A stretch of 64,000 bases of DNA from positions 1 to 64,000 of the forward strand of contig NZ_JAAEAH010000013.1 of the NCBI RefSeq assembly GCF_010998615.1, given 5' to 3'. Positions within the stretch are counted from its first letter, which is position 1; each line of letters opens with the position of its first letter. Under the pieces are notes generated by a model. That model was not told the origin of the DNA. It worked only from the letters and a program-made list of their open reading frames with translations, and did not search any database. Below, piece after piece: positions 42,970 through 53,300 of the stretch. Made by a program: the position numbers and the translations under genes. The stretch comes from Myxococcus sp. CA023 (GTDB lineage Bacteria; Myxococcota; Myxococcia; Myxococcales; Myxococcaceae).

Positions 42970-45900
42970 ATGTTGAACCTGATCAACAACCACGCCCACG
43001 GTTATGTGGTCACGCCCGTGGTCCTGGCCTGCAACGACGCTGGCCTGTTCGAACTCCTGCGGCAGGGACCGAAGGACTTCGACCGGTTGGCGGAGGCATT
43101 GCGTGCCAACCGGGGACATCTGCGCGTCGCGATGAGGATGTTCGAATCGCTCGGCTGGGTTCGCCGCGACGCCGATGACGTGTACGCGGTGACGGAGGCA
43201 GCGGCCGCGCATCGGTCCTTCCCCCGCGAGGCGCAGTCGCTCTTCGCGCTGCCCATGGACCGGTACCTGCGCGGGGAGGACGGCCTGTCCCTGGCGCCGT
43301 GGTTCGAGCGCTCTCGGGCGTCGTGGGATACCGATGACACACTGGTTCGCGAGCTGCTCGACGGCGCCATCATCACGCCGCTGATGCTCGCGCTGGAGCA
43401 GCGTGGGGGCCTCAAGGAGGCCAGGCGTCTGTCCGACCTGTGGTCCAGGCCGGAAGGGCGGGACTTGTCCGTCCCCGAGCACGTCCAACACGAGCTGGCC
43501 GGGTTCTTCTTCGCGCAGAAGTGGACGCGTGAGGCCACCGTCGACGCGGAGCTCACGCCCAAGGGCGCCTTCATCTTCGAGCGGGCATTGCTCTTCGCCA
43601 TCGTCGGCTCGTACCGGCCGATGCTGGCCAGCATGCCGCAGCTGCTCTTCGGTGACTGCGAGCAGGTTTTCGGGCGGGACGAAGCCGGCCACGAGCTGCA
43701 CCTGGACCGGACCCTCAACGTGATTGGGAGCGGCCACCAGCACCGGAAGTACTTCGCGGAGCTGGAGAAGCTCATCATCACCATCTTCGATGCCGAGAAC
43801 CTGTCGGCACAGCCGCGCTACATCGCGGACATGGGGTGCGGTGACGGCACGCTCCTGAAGCGGGTGTATGAAACGGTGATTCGGCACACGCGGCGGGGAA
43901 GGGCGCTCGACCGGTTTCCGCTCACGCTCATTGCCGCGGACTTCAACGAGAAGGCGCTCGAAGCCGCTGGGCGGACGCTGGCCGGGTTGGAGCACGTTGC
44001 CTTGCGTGCGGACGTGGCGCGGCCGGACCGCCTCATCGAGGACCTGCGGGCGCGCGGGCTCGCCGAGCCTGAGAATACGCTGCACATCCGCTCGTTCCTC
44101 GACCACGACCGTCCCTACCAGCCTCCCGCGGACAGGGCGGGGCTCCACGCCCGGATTCCGTTCGATTCGGTGTTCGTGGGCAAGGAAGGCCAGGAGGTGG
44201 TTCCGGCGGAGGTGTTCCACAGCCTGGTGGAGCACCTCGAGCGCTGGGCCGCCATCCTGCACCGGCATCCCCTGGTCATCCTGGAGGTTCACTGCCTGCC
44301 GGCGCCGGTGGTGCGCGGCAACCTCAGTCAGAGTGAGAGCCTCCACTTCGACGCCTACCACCGTTTCTCTCATCAGATGTTGGTGGAGGCGAACCACTTC
44401 CTGCTCGCGGCCGCGCAGGCGGGGCTGTTCGCCAGGGATGACGTCATCCGCCGCTTCCCCCGGACGCTGTCCTTCACCCGGATGACGCTGACGCAGTTCG
44501 AGAAGCGGTCCTATCGCATCCGGTGGGCGCGACTCGGAGACCTGCCGGCACTGGAGCGGCTGGAGCGCGAGTGCTGGGACGCGGAGCTGCGCGCGTCGGA
44601 CGCCGTGCTGAAAGCCCGCGTCGAGAAGTACCCTCAGGGCCAACTGGTGCTGGAGCTGGAGGGACAGGTCGTCGGGGCCATCTACTCCCAGCGCATCCGC
44701 GATGACGGCGTGCTCCAGGGCTCCACGGCTGAGACGGTCGACACGCTCCACACGGACACGGGGCCAGTGGTCCAGCTCCTGGGCGTCAACGTCTCGCCGA
44801 GCGCGCAGCATTCGCGGCTGGGAGACCGGCTGCTCGAGTTCATGCTGCAGTACTGCGCACTGTCGAATGACGTGGCCGCGGTGGTGGGGGTGACTCGCTG
44901 CAAGGCGTATGGCCGCCACGCGCACCTGTCCCTCGAACAGTACGTCGCCGTGCGCGATGAGCACGGCTTGTCCGTGGACCCCGTGCTCCGCTTCCACCAG
45001 ATTCACGGCGCAGAGCTGGGCGAGTTGGTCGTGGGCTACCGGGTTCGCGATGCGGACAACCACGGCCATGGCGTGATGGTGCGCTATGACGTGCACAACC
45101 GTGTTCGCCGGGATGCCCCGGTCGAAGACGCCGAGATTGCGAGTCCTGCTCCAGCGGTGACGGCCCGTGGCGTGGCGTCCACGGAGACCGAGCACTACCT
45201 GCGTCAGGTGGTCGCACGGATTGTCGAATGCGACACGGCGGCGGTTCGGCTGGACCTTCCGCTGATGGAACTGGGCGTCGACTCGGTGGGGCTGATGGAG
45301 CTCGCCGAGCACATCGGCCGGCGCTTCGAGCTGAAGCTGGAGGAGACCTTCTTCTTCGAGCACAACACCCTGGACCGGATTGGCGCGTTCCTCGCCGGCC
45401 GGAGCCAGCCGGTGGTGGCGCAGCCCGTGTCCGCGCCCGTGCGTCCCGAGCCGGTGCCGGCTCCCTCGGGCGAGGTGAGTGACCAGGAGATTGCCGTCGT
45501 GGGCGTGGCCTGCCGCCTGCCCGGCGGTGTCCAGACGCCGCGGCAACTGTGGGACACGCTGATTGCTCGTCAGTCCCTCGTCGGGACGCTCGAGGACATC
45601 CGCTGGCGCTGGTCCGGCCTGGGACATGCGGCCGCTTCGGGCCATGTCGCGCATGCCAGTGACGTGGACCGGTTCGACGCGGCCTTCTTCAACATCTCCC
45701 CGGCGGAAGCCGAGTTGATGGACCCGCAGCAGCGACTGCTGCTCGAACTCAGCTGGCAGTGCATCGAGGACGCGGGGCACGATCCCTTGCGTCTGGCGGG
45801 AAGCGACACCGGCGTCTTCGTCGGCGCGAGTGGCTCCGACTACAAGACGCTCCAGGACAAGTACGGGCGGGACATCGCTCCGCAATACGCGGTGGCCACG

Positions 45901-48900
45901 TCCACGTCCGTCATCCCCAACCGTATCTCCTACTTCTTCGACTTCAGCGGTCCCAGCGTGCAGGTGGACACTGCGTGCTCCAGCTCGCTGGTGGCACTCG
46001 ACCAGGCGCTGCGAGCACTGCGGAGCGGCGAGTGCGGTCAGGCACTGGTCGGCGCCGTCAGCCTCATCTGCGAGCCGAGCAACACGGTCTGCTACCAGCG
46101 CGCAGGCATGCTGTCCGAGGACGGGCGGTGCAAGACGTTCGATGCGAGCGCCAACGGCTACGTCCGTGGGGAAGGGGCGGTGGTCTTCCTCCTCAAGCCG
46201 CTGAAGAAGGCCCTGGCGGACAAGGACCCGGTCTACGGCGTCGTGATGGGCTCGGCCGTCAACCATGGTGGACGGACCGCGGGGCTCACGGCGCCCAACC
46301 CGCAGAAGCAGGCGGAGCTGGTGTGCAAGGCGCTCCAGGCCGCGAACGTGGCGCCCGAGGAAGTCGGCTACATCGAAGCGCACGGCACGGGCACTTCGCT
46401 CGGCGACCCGGTGGAGACCAAGGGGCTGGTCACCGCTTTCGACCGGATGTCTCGGGCGAAGGGGGCGCGTTCCACCGGGCGGTGTGCGGTGGGCTCGGTG
46501 AAGACGAACATCGGGCACCTCGAAGCGGCAGCGGGCGCGGCGGGCCTGCTCAAGGCGCTCCTGTGCCTGGGCCACAAGCGGATTCCCGCGAACCTCCACT
46601 TCAAACAGATGAACCCGCGGATTGGCTTCACGGGCACCCCGTTCTACGTGAGCCACGAGGAGCATCCCTGGGAGCTGTCGGAGGGACAGGCCCGTCGCGT
46701 GGCGGGCGTGAGCAGCTTCGGGTCGGGTGGCACGAACGCGCACGTCCTGGTGCGGGAGCACGTGGCGACAAGGCCCGTCAGCAATGGCGTGGGGGCTGGG
46801 GGGCGGTATCTCGTCCTGTTGTCGGCTCGGACCGAACGGGCGCTGGAGCGGCGTGAGGCGGACCTGCTCACCTGGCTCCAGGCGAATCCCCTGGAGGACC
46901 TGGGCGACGTCAGCGCCAGTCTGGCCATGGGGCGCGCGCACTGGGGACATCGCTCCGCCTACGTGGTGTCGAGGCATGGGGACCTGTGTGAGCAACTGTC
47001 CTTGGCCGAGCGGCGCCGGGCCTCCACTGTGGGAGCGACCAAGTTCGACAGTCTGCGCAAGCAGCGCTTCCTCCAGCGCCTGCAGCAGGTCTTCCCACAC
47101 GACGTGTTGCTGAGAGCCGCGCGCGAGGGGGCTGGGTTCCATGACGACCTCTGCGCGCTCGCAGACCTCTACCTGCTGGGTTCCGAGTTCGACTGGCAGC
47201 CGATGTTCAGTGCGCTCCTGACCCGTCGGCTGCGGCTGCCGGCGTACCCCTTCGAGCGTGACTCGTACTGGTTGCACCCGAAGGAGGCTGCTGACGGCAT
47301 TCCCGCCGTGGTGAAGGCGCCTGTCCGCGAATCGCAGGCGGGTGCCGGTTCCTGGTTGTGCGTGGCCCAGAAGTGGGTGCCCACGGCGCTGGAGGATGGC
47401 ATCGACTGGCGCGTCCGTCTGGAGCGCTACGCGGGAAAGGAACTCGCCATCGTCTACCAGGAGGCGGACGACCTGGCGTCCTTCAAGGTACTGCTGTCAG
47501 CGGCGTGTGCGGGGCTGGGAGACCGTGCTCCAAGAGTCCATTCCGTGGACGCCCGCGACTTCGGCGATGGGCTCGACGGCAACCCGTTCCCGGTGCTTCC
47601 CGACGTGGTGTTCTCGCTGGGGGCCTCGGAGCCGGAGGGACAGGGCGCCCTGCGCGCGGCGCAGACCGTGTTTCGAATCAGCCAGACGCTGATGCGCGCG
47701 GCGGGGGACCGTGCTGTCCGCCTCTATCACCTCCATGAAGTGAGCCCGTCGCAGTCGGCCATCGACGCCGAGGCGCTTGGCGGGTTCATCCGGTCCGCCA
47801 TGCTGGAGAACGCGGCCCATGTCTGGAAGGTGGTGGGCTTCAGCGCGGACGGAGCGGCACTGTCTCCTCATCAGGCGCTGTTGCAGGAATGGCTCTCCGA
47901 CCCGGAAGCGCCGCCAGAAATCGTTGGCAGCCACGTCTGTGCCACGCCGTGCGAGGTCCGCCATGCACAGGCGCAGCGGGCCCTGGCGACGTTCGTGGAG
48001 GTGTCACCCGAGCAGGCACGGACGGACTTCCCGAAGCTGCGGCAGGGAGGCACGTACCTGGTGACGGGAGGCCTGGGGCCGGTGGGCGAGCAGGTCTGCA
48101 GACAGATGGCCCGCCGGTACCAGCCCACGCTGGTGTTCTTCTCCCGAAGCTCCCTGGACCCGGTCCGGGAGGCGCAGCTGGAGACGCTTCGCTCCCTTGG
48201 GGCGAAGGTCGAGTACCACCCGGTCGACATCACCGACCCGGCCGCCTTGCGAAGCGCGTGGGCGGAGGCCAAGGCGCGGGTGGGCGTCTTCCACGGCATC
48301 CTCCACCTGGCCCGGCTGGTCGAGGACGGCCCCATCTACTCCAAGCGCTGGGCGTCCTTCGAACGGGTGGTAGCAGCCAAGGCCCGGGGAACGGTGCTGC
48401 TCGACGAAGTCTCCGCGAACGAACCGCTGGAACTCTTCCTGCTGTTCTCGTCCGTGGCCGCCTTCGGCATCCGAGGCTCGTCCGACTACGGCTACGCGAC
48501 GGCCTATCAGAACGCCTTCGCGCGCCATCGGAACGAGCAGGTGAAGCGTGGGGAGCGCTCTGGCCGGACGGTCTCCCAATGTTGGGGGCCTTGGACGGTG
48601 GACAGCTACATGCCGGAGCGGCGCGATGAACGGTTCGCGGCCATGGGCTGGGGCCTGATTGAGCCGTCGCAGGCGCTGGAGGCCATTGACCAGAGCCTTC
48701 AGCTCTCCGAGCCGGTGGTGGCGCTGGTCAGGACTCCCTCGTTGGAACTGGCTCGACGTGTCTTCGGCCTTGCGCGAAGCAACGACACACAACCGAGCGC
48801 CTCATCCCAGTGGGCTGGGCTGGAAGAGGGGCTGCGGCGTTTCGAAGCGGGTGGGGCTCCCGCGCCCGCGGCCGTGGCGGCGTTCCTGGCGGACTACGAC

Positions 48901-49236
48901 CTGGAGCAGGTGCCGACAGCGTTGGTTGAGCGAGCGCACAGGCTGATGTTCTCCGCGCCCGTGGAGCGGGCTCCTCGTCGCCTGGCGACCGGTGGCGAAG
49001 CGCTCGAACGCGCGGTCCGGGATGCGCTCACGGAAGTGCTGAAGCTGCGCGGTGACTACTCGGACGACCAGACGTTCCAGAGCTTCGGGATGGACTCCAT
49101 CTCCGCGACCCAGTTGGCCACGCGGCTGGAGAAGAAGCTGGCGATGCCCATCCTGCCTCGGTGGTTCCTGGAGTTCTCCACGGCCCGGGCGCTGATTCGC
49201 CACCTGGCCGCTCAATCCCCCCAGAGGCAATCATGA
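42970..49236 (+). CDS. taI: TaI, trans-AT PKS: MT-GNAT-ACP loading module + KS-KR-ACP
   Basis: 2088 residues. In order: winged-helix and SAM-methyltransferase-like domain (about 1-505, IADMGCGDGTLL at about 283); GNAT domain (about 510-705) with Thr642 in GVTRCK and His676/His679 in RFHQIHGAE, matching the decarboxylase residues of CurA-type GNATs; ACP (Ser772 in LGVDSVG); KS (about 838-1265, Cys1003 in DTACSSS, HGTGT and GHLEAA intact); KR (about 1455-1880, TGGLGPVG, Tyr1840); ACP (Ser2043 in GMDSIS). No AT. It starts the chain from malonyl-ACP-derived acyl and adds the first extension with ketoreduction. ATG is 11 bp after taY; it is the first megasynthase gene and overlaps taJ. Confidence 0.93.
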   Translation: MLNLINNHAHGYVVTPVVLACNDAGLFELLRQGPKDFDRLAEALRANRGHLRVAMRMFESLGWVRRDADDVYAVTEAAAAHRSFPREAQSLFALPMDRYLRGEDGLSLAPWFERSRASWDTDDTLVRELLDGAIITPLMLALEQRGGLKEARRLSDLWSRPEGRDLSVPEHVQHELAGFFFAQKWTREATVDAELTPKGAFIFERALLFAIVGSYRPMLASMPQLLFGDCEQVFGRDEAGHELHLDRTLNVIGSGHQHRKYFAELEKLIITIFDAENLSAQPRYIADMGCGDGTLLKRVYETVIRHTRRGRALDRFPLTLIAADFNEKALEAAGRTLAGLEHVALRADVARPDRLIEDLRARGLAEPENTLHIRSFLDHDRPYQPPADRAGLHARIPFDSVFVGKEGQEVVPAEVFHSLVEHLERWAAILHRHPLVILEVHCLPAPVVRGNLSQSESLHFDAYHRFSHQMLVEANHFLLAAAQAGLFARDDVIRRFPRTLSFTRMTLTQFEKRSYRIRWARLGDLPALERLERECWDAELRASDAVLKARVEKYPQGQLVLELEGQVVGAIYSQRIRDDGVLQGSTAETVDTLHTDTGPVVQLLGVNVSPSAQHSRLGDRLLEFMLQYCALSNDVAAVVGVTRCKAYGRHAHLSLEQYVAVRDEHGLSVDPVLRFHQIHGAELGELVVGYRVRDADNHGHGVMVRYDVHNRVRRDAPVEDAEIASPAPAVTARGVASTETEHYLRQVVARIVECDTAAVRLDLPLMELGVDSVGLMELAEHIGRRFELKLEETFFFEHNTLDRIGAFLAGRSQPVVAQPVSAPVRPEPVPAPSGEVSDQEIAVVGVACRLPGGVQTPRQLWDTLIARQSLVGTLEDIRWRWSGLGHAAASGHVAHASDVDRFDAAFFNISPAEAELMDPQQRLLLELSWQCIEDAGHDPLRLAGSDTGVFVGASGSDYKTLQDKYGRDIAPQYAVATSTSVIPNRISYFFDFSGPSVQVDTACSSSLVALDQALRALRSGECGQALVGAVSLICEPSNTVCYQRAGMLSEDGRCKTFDASANGYVRGEGAVVFLLKPLKKALADKDPVYGVVMGSAVNHGGRTAGLTAPNPQKQAELVCKALQAANVAPEEVGYIEAHGTGTSLGDPVETKGLVTAFDRMSRAKGARSTGRCAVGSVKTNIGHLEAAAGAAGLLKALLCLGHKRIPANLHFKQMNPRIGFTGTPFYVSHEEHPWELSEGQARRVAGVSSFGSGGTNAHVLVREHVATRPVSNGVGAGGRYLVLLSARTERALERREADLLTWLQANPLEDLGDVSASLAMGRAHWGHRSAYVVSRHGDLCEQLSLAERRRASTVGATKFDSLRKQRFLQRLQQVFPHDVLLRAAREGAGFHDDLCALADLYLLGSEFDWQPMFSALLTRRLRLPAYPFERDSYWLHPKEAADGIPAVVKAPVRESQAGAGSWLCVAQKWVPTALEDGIDWRVRLERYAGKELAIVYQEADDLASFKVLLSAACAGLGDRAPRVHSVDARDFGDGLDGNPFPVLPDVVFSLGASEPEGQGALRAAQTVFRISQTLMRAAGDRAVRLYHLHEVSPSQSAIDAEALGGFIRSAMLENAAHVWKVVGFSADGAALSPHQALLQEWLSDPEAPPEIVGSHVCATPCEVRHAQAQRALATFVEVSPEQARTDFPKLRQGGTYLVTGGLGPVGEQVCRQMARRYQPTLVFFSRSSLDPVREAQLETLRSLGAKVEYHPVDITDPAALRSAWAEAKARVGVFHGILHLARLVEDGPIYSKRWASFERVVAAKARGTVLLDEVSANEPLELFLLFSSVAAFGIRGSSDYGYATAYQNAFARHRNEQVKRGERSGRTVSQCWGPWTVDSYMPERRDERFAAMGWGLIEPSQALEAIDQSLQLSEPVVALVRTPSLELARRVFGLARSNDTQPSASSQWAGLEEGLRRFEAGGAPAPAAVAAFLADYDLEQVPTALVERAHRLMFSAPVERAPRRLATGGEALERAVRDALTEVLKLRGDYSDDQTFQSFGMDSISATQLATRLEKKLAMPILPRWFLEFSTARALIRHLAAQSPQRQS

Positions 49237-50339
49237 CGATGTCGCTCGAAGAGCTCCTGGGCGTTCGGCCTCCCAGCCAGCGGCGCTCGCAGGTGAGCTT
49301 CAGCTTCTTGTTCTTCTCGGACGTGCGCAAGGACATCTCCAGCGCGGAGAAGTACCGCTTCATGCGCGACGTCACCTTGTTCGGGGACGCGAAGGGCTTC
49401 ACCGCCGTCTACATCCCCGAGCGGCATTTCAGTGAGTTCGGCTCCATCTACGCGAACTCGGCGGTGATGGCCTCGTACCTGATTGCCCAGACGAAGCGCA
49501 TCCGGTTCCGGACGGCGGGCATCAGCCTGCCGCTGCACCATCCGGCCGAGGTTGTCGAGTGGTGGGCCATGAACGACAACCTGTCCGGTGGACGCGTGGA
49601 CCTGGGCTTCGGCTCCGGTTGGGCCAAGCCGGACTTCATCTACGCCCCCGACGCCTACGAGAAACGGCGGGCCATCTGCGCGGAGCGCATCGACATCGTG
49701 CGGCGGCTCTGGCGTGGCGAGACGGTACCCTTTCCGGGCCCGGGCGGTGTGGACATCCCCATCACCGTCTATCCCCGGCCGGTGCAGAAGGAACTGAATG
49801 TCTGGTTGCTCATCACCCAGAACGCGGATGCCTTCGCGCAAGCGGGGCGGCTCGGCTTCAACGTCTTCACCATGCTGTATGGCTGTGACCTGGACGTCCT
49901 TCGTGACCGGATCGCCCTCTACCGCCAGGCTCGGAAGGAAGCGGGCCATGACCCGGAGACCGGCGTTGTCTCCCTGATGCTCCACACGCTGGTCCATCGC
50001 GACATGGCGTTGGTCCGCCGGGCGGTGGAGGCGCCATTCAAGGAGTACATCCGGAGCTCCCTGGATGCCCATCTCGCCGCGGGGCTGGGCTCTGCGGGGA
50101 AGGTGAGCCTGAAGGAGATTGGCGAAGCGGAGAAGAACAAGATCCTGGAGTACGCCTACGAGCGCTACTTCTCCACCGGGGCCTTGTTCGGTGACGTCGG
50201 CGACGCGCGGCGGATGGTGGAGAAGACCATCGCCGCGGGCGTGAACGACATCGCGTGCCTCGTGGACTTCGGCGTCGACTACCCGCTGGTCATGGAGTCG
50301 CTGCCGTACCTGGAAAAACTCGTGGCGGACTACTGCTGA
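49233..50339 (+). CDS. taJ: TaJ, luciferase-like FMN-dependent monooxygenase
   Basis: 368 residues of the PKS-associated luciferase-like monooxygenase type: VSFSFLFFSDVRKDISSAEKYRFMRDVTLFGDAKGF, AVYIPERHFSEFGSIYANSAVMASYLIAQTKRIR, SLPLHHPAEVVEWWAMNDNLSGGRVDLGFGSGWAKPDF and VYPRPVQKELNVWL. Similar proteins occur as free or embedded enzymes in trans-AT systems, where they hydroxylate or insert oxygen. Which position of the product it oxidises cannot be seen. ATG 49233 overlaps the taI stop; the next gene starts 3 bp after its stop. Confidence 0.9.
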   Translation: MTMSLEELLGVRPPSQRRSQVSFSFLFFSDVRKDISSAEKYRFMRDVTLFGDAKGFTAVYIPERHFSEFGSIYANSAVMASYLIAQTKRIRFRTAGISLPLHHPAEVVEWWAMNDNLSGGRVDLGFGSGWAKPDFIYAPDAYEKRRAICAERIDIVRRLWRGETVPFPGPGGVDIPITVYPRPVQKELNVWLLITQNADAFAQAGRLGFNVFTMLYGCDLDVLRDRIALYRQARKEAGHDPETGVVSLMLHTLVHRDMALVRRAVEAPFKEYIRSSLDAHLAAGLGSAGKVSLKEIGEAEKNKILEYAYERYFSTGALFGDVGDARRMVEKTIAAGVNDIACLVDFGVDYPLVMESLPYLEKLVADYC

Positions 50340-50342
50340 GCC

Positions 50343-53300
50343 ATGGACGCGAAACGTCGACAGTTGCTCGCGGCAGTGGAGGCGCATCGGCGGCAGGCGC
50401 CTCCCGCGGTCCGCGCGGAGCCCGCGACGGCGGCGCAGCCCGTGGCCATCGTGGGGTTGTCCGGCTACCTGCCTGGCTGCATGTCGGTCGAGGCGTTCTG
50501 GCGGGCCTTGGACCGCGACCAGCCGCTGCTCCAGGAGATTCCTCGCGCGCGGTTCGACATCGACGCTCACTTCGACCCCGAAGGCAGCGACCCGAGCAAG
50601 AGCCACAGCGGATGGGGTGGCTTCATCCCGCGCATCGAGGACTTCGACCCGGAGTTCTTCGGCGTCTCGCACGGCGAGGCCGCTCGCATGGACCCCCGGC
50701 AGCGCCTGCTGCTGATGTCGGCGTACAACACCTTCGAGAACGCGGGGTACGCCCCGGCGACGCTGCGGGAGAGCCGCACCGGCGTCTTCGTCGCCGTCGA
50801 GGACAACGAGTACCTGGCGCATCTCCAGTCCGCTGGAGTGGAGATGGCGGACCCCTTCGGCCATGCCCCGAGCATGGTCGCCAGCCGCCTGTCGTACTTC
50901 TTCGACCTGCGAGGCCCGAGCGAGGTCATCAACACGATGTGCTCCGGAGCGGCGGTGGCTCTCCACCGCGCCGTGGTGGCGCTGCGAAACGGCGAGGTCG
51001 AGCAGGCGTTGGTCGGTGCGGCGAACCTGCTTTTGCGTCCGGAGCTCTTCGTGTCGCTGTCCCGGCTGGGACAGTTGAGTCGAGGCAAGGAGGTCTGGTC
51101 CTTTGGTGAGTGCGCCTCCGGCTATCTGCGCGCGGAAGGCGTGGCCAGCGTCCTGCTCAAGCCGCTTGACCGCGCCGAACGGGATGGCGACGCCATCTAC
51201 GCCGTCATCCGGAACAGCGCGGTCGCTTTCAACGGGCGGGGCGGCACGTCCATCGCGTCTCCCAGCGCGGCCAGCCATGCGGCGCTGATCCAGGAGTGCT
51301 ACCAGACGGCGGGCGTTGACGCGCGCGCCGTGGAGTACATCGAGGCGCAGGGGATGGGCACCCCCGTGGCGGACATCGCCGAGTGGGATGCCTGCAACAG
51401 GGCGCTGCGGGAACTCGCGCAGCGGCAGGGTGTCTCGTTGGAGGCGGGGCAGTGTCGCATCAGCACGCTCAAACCGATGATGGGGCACATGCACTCGGCA
51501 TCTGCGCTGGGGGCGTTGTTCAAGGTCATCCGCAGCCTGGAGACCGACACGGTTCGCGGAATCATCGGGTTCGATCAGCCGAATCGGTTCCTTGACCAGG
51601 ATGCGCAGCCCTGCCGTCTGGCGCGTGAGAGTTCCGCGTGGCGACGGAAGGGTCAGCCTCGATTGGCTGGTGTGCATTCGTACGGGTCCGGAGGCGTCAA
51701 CGCCCACCTGCTCATCGAGGAGTATCTGCCTCGGCGTGACGCGCGACCACCGGAGGGCCATGGACCGCAGGTGGTGCCGCTGTCGGCGGGAGCGCCGGAC
51801 CTGCTCCCCGGGATGGCCCGGAGCCTGCGACAGGCGCTGGATGCGCAGCCTTCGGGTTCGGTGCACGCCGTGGCTCGGACTCTCCAGCAGGGACGCGATG
51901 CCCTCCGATTCCGAGTGGCCTTCGTGGCTGAGTCGGTCGCGGACCTCCAGGCTCAACTACAGGCATATGAAGAAGGCCGACACTCCTCCACGGCCTTGGA
52001 AGGTATCGCGGAGCCCGGGGTAGAGGACCGTCCGAATGGGGAGGGCGACACCGAACCGCGCAGCGCGGCGCAACGATGGGTGCAGGGCGGGGCGGTGCGG
52101 TGGAGTCGTTCGGGCGGAGCAGACGCGTTCGAGCGGATGCGTCTCCCCGGCTATCCCTTCGCGCTCCGGCGCTGCTGGGTTGAAGGCCGCGATACCGCGG
52201 CACCGGTCCATGCGTCCACGGGCGTCCTGTTCCAGCTGAAGCGCATGAACGGCGAGCGGCACCAGGTGCGTGTGTCGTTCGACGGTGGCGAGTTCTTGTT
52301 CCGGGACCACCAGGTCGCGACGACACCGATACTTCCAGGCGCTGCGTACCTGGAGCTGGCTCGCGCGGCGGCGGTGGCGTGCGACTTCACCCGTCCTTCT
52401 GAACTCACGGACGTCGTCTGGCAGCATCCGCTCCGCGAAGACGCACGCGGGGACGTGCGCGTCGTGTTCTCCGAGGCAGGGACGGGGCAGGCCAGCTTCC
52501 AGGTCGTGTCCCAAAGCCACGGAACCGTGGGCGGGGAGACGGTCCATGTCCGTGGTCAGCTGGCGTCCTCATCCCATCCTCGCGAGGCGCCCCGACGGTT
52601 GCCCGAACTGGAGGGGCGATGCCCGGAGCGCCTGGACGGGGATGCCGCGTACCAGTGGCTGACACAGGCAGGGCTGGAGTACGGCCCTGGCTTCCGGGGC
52701 ATCCAGCACTGCCGGTTCGGAGAGGGAGAGGTCGTCGCGACAGTGGTGTTGCCGGCCGGCGCCGACGCTGGGAACAACGTTGTCCTGCATCCGTCGTTGC
52801 TGGACTCCGCGCTGCAGACCTGCGTCCTGTTGCAGCTCGCGCGACGGCGGCGTGATGAGCGCATGCCGGAGGTCGCTTCCGCGCCAGCAATCGTTCCCTT
52901 CTCACTGAGCCGCGTCACGGTCCACCGCGCGCTTCCTCGCATGATGGTCGTGCATAGCCGGTTCGTTCCTGCCGGATCGGAGTCGGCACCCTCGTTCGAC
53001 ACGGTGCTGCTTACTGAGGACGGCGAAGCCCTCGTGACCCTCCAGGGAGTTTGCTTCCGCCCCAGCCCCCAGGCCGCGAAGGAGGCCGGACGCATCGAGG
53101 CCGAGCAGTATGTGTGGCGTGAACGCGAAGTGGACGCCACTGCGAATGGCGCCCTGGATCCGGTTCACCGCATCTCCCTGCGGCTCGGTCGTGACCTCGA
53201 CATCCCAGGGAGCGAAACGCTTTCCGTCGACGGCTTGAATCCGGCGGAGGTCCTGCTGCGTGCCATGGACGCCGTCCTTCAGCGGCTGCGTGCGCTGGAG

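Noticed and set aside
42916-47277. 1453-codon open frame on the minus strand
   Set aside because: Antisense shadow of taI in GC-rich DNA; His/Arg/Gln-rich composition, no ribosome site, no motif.
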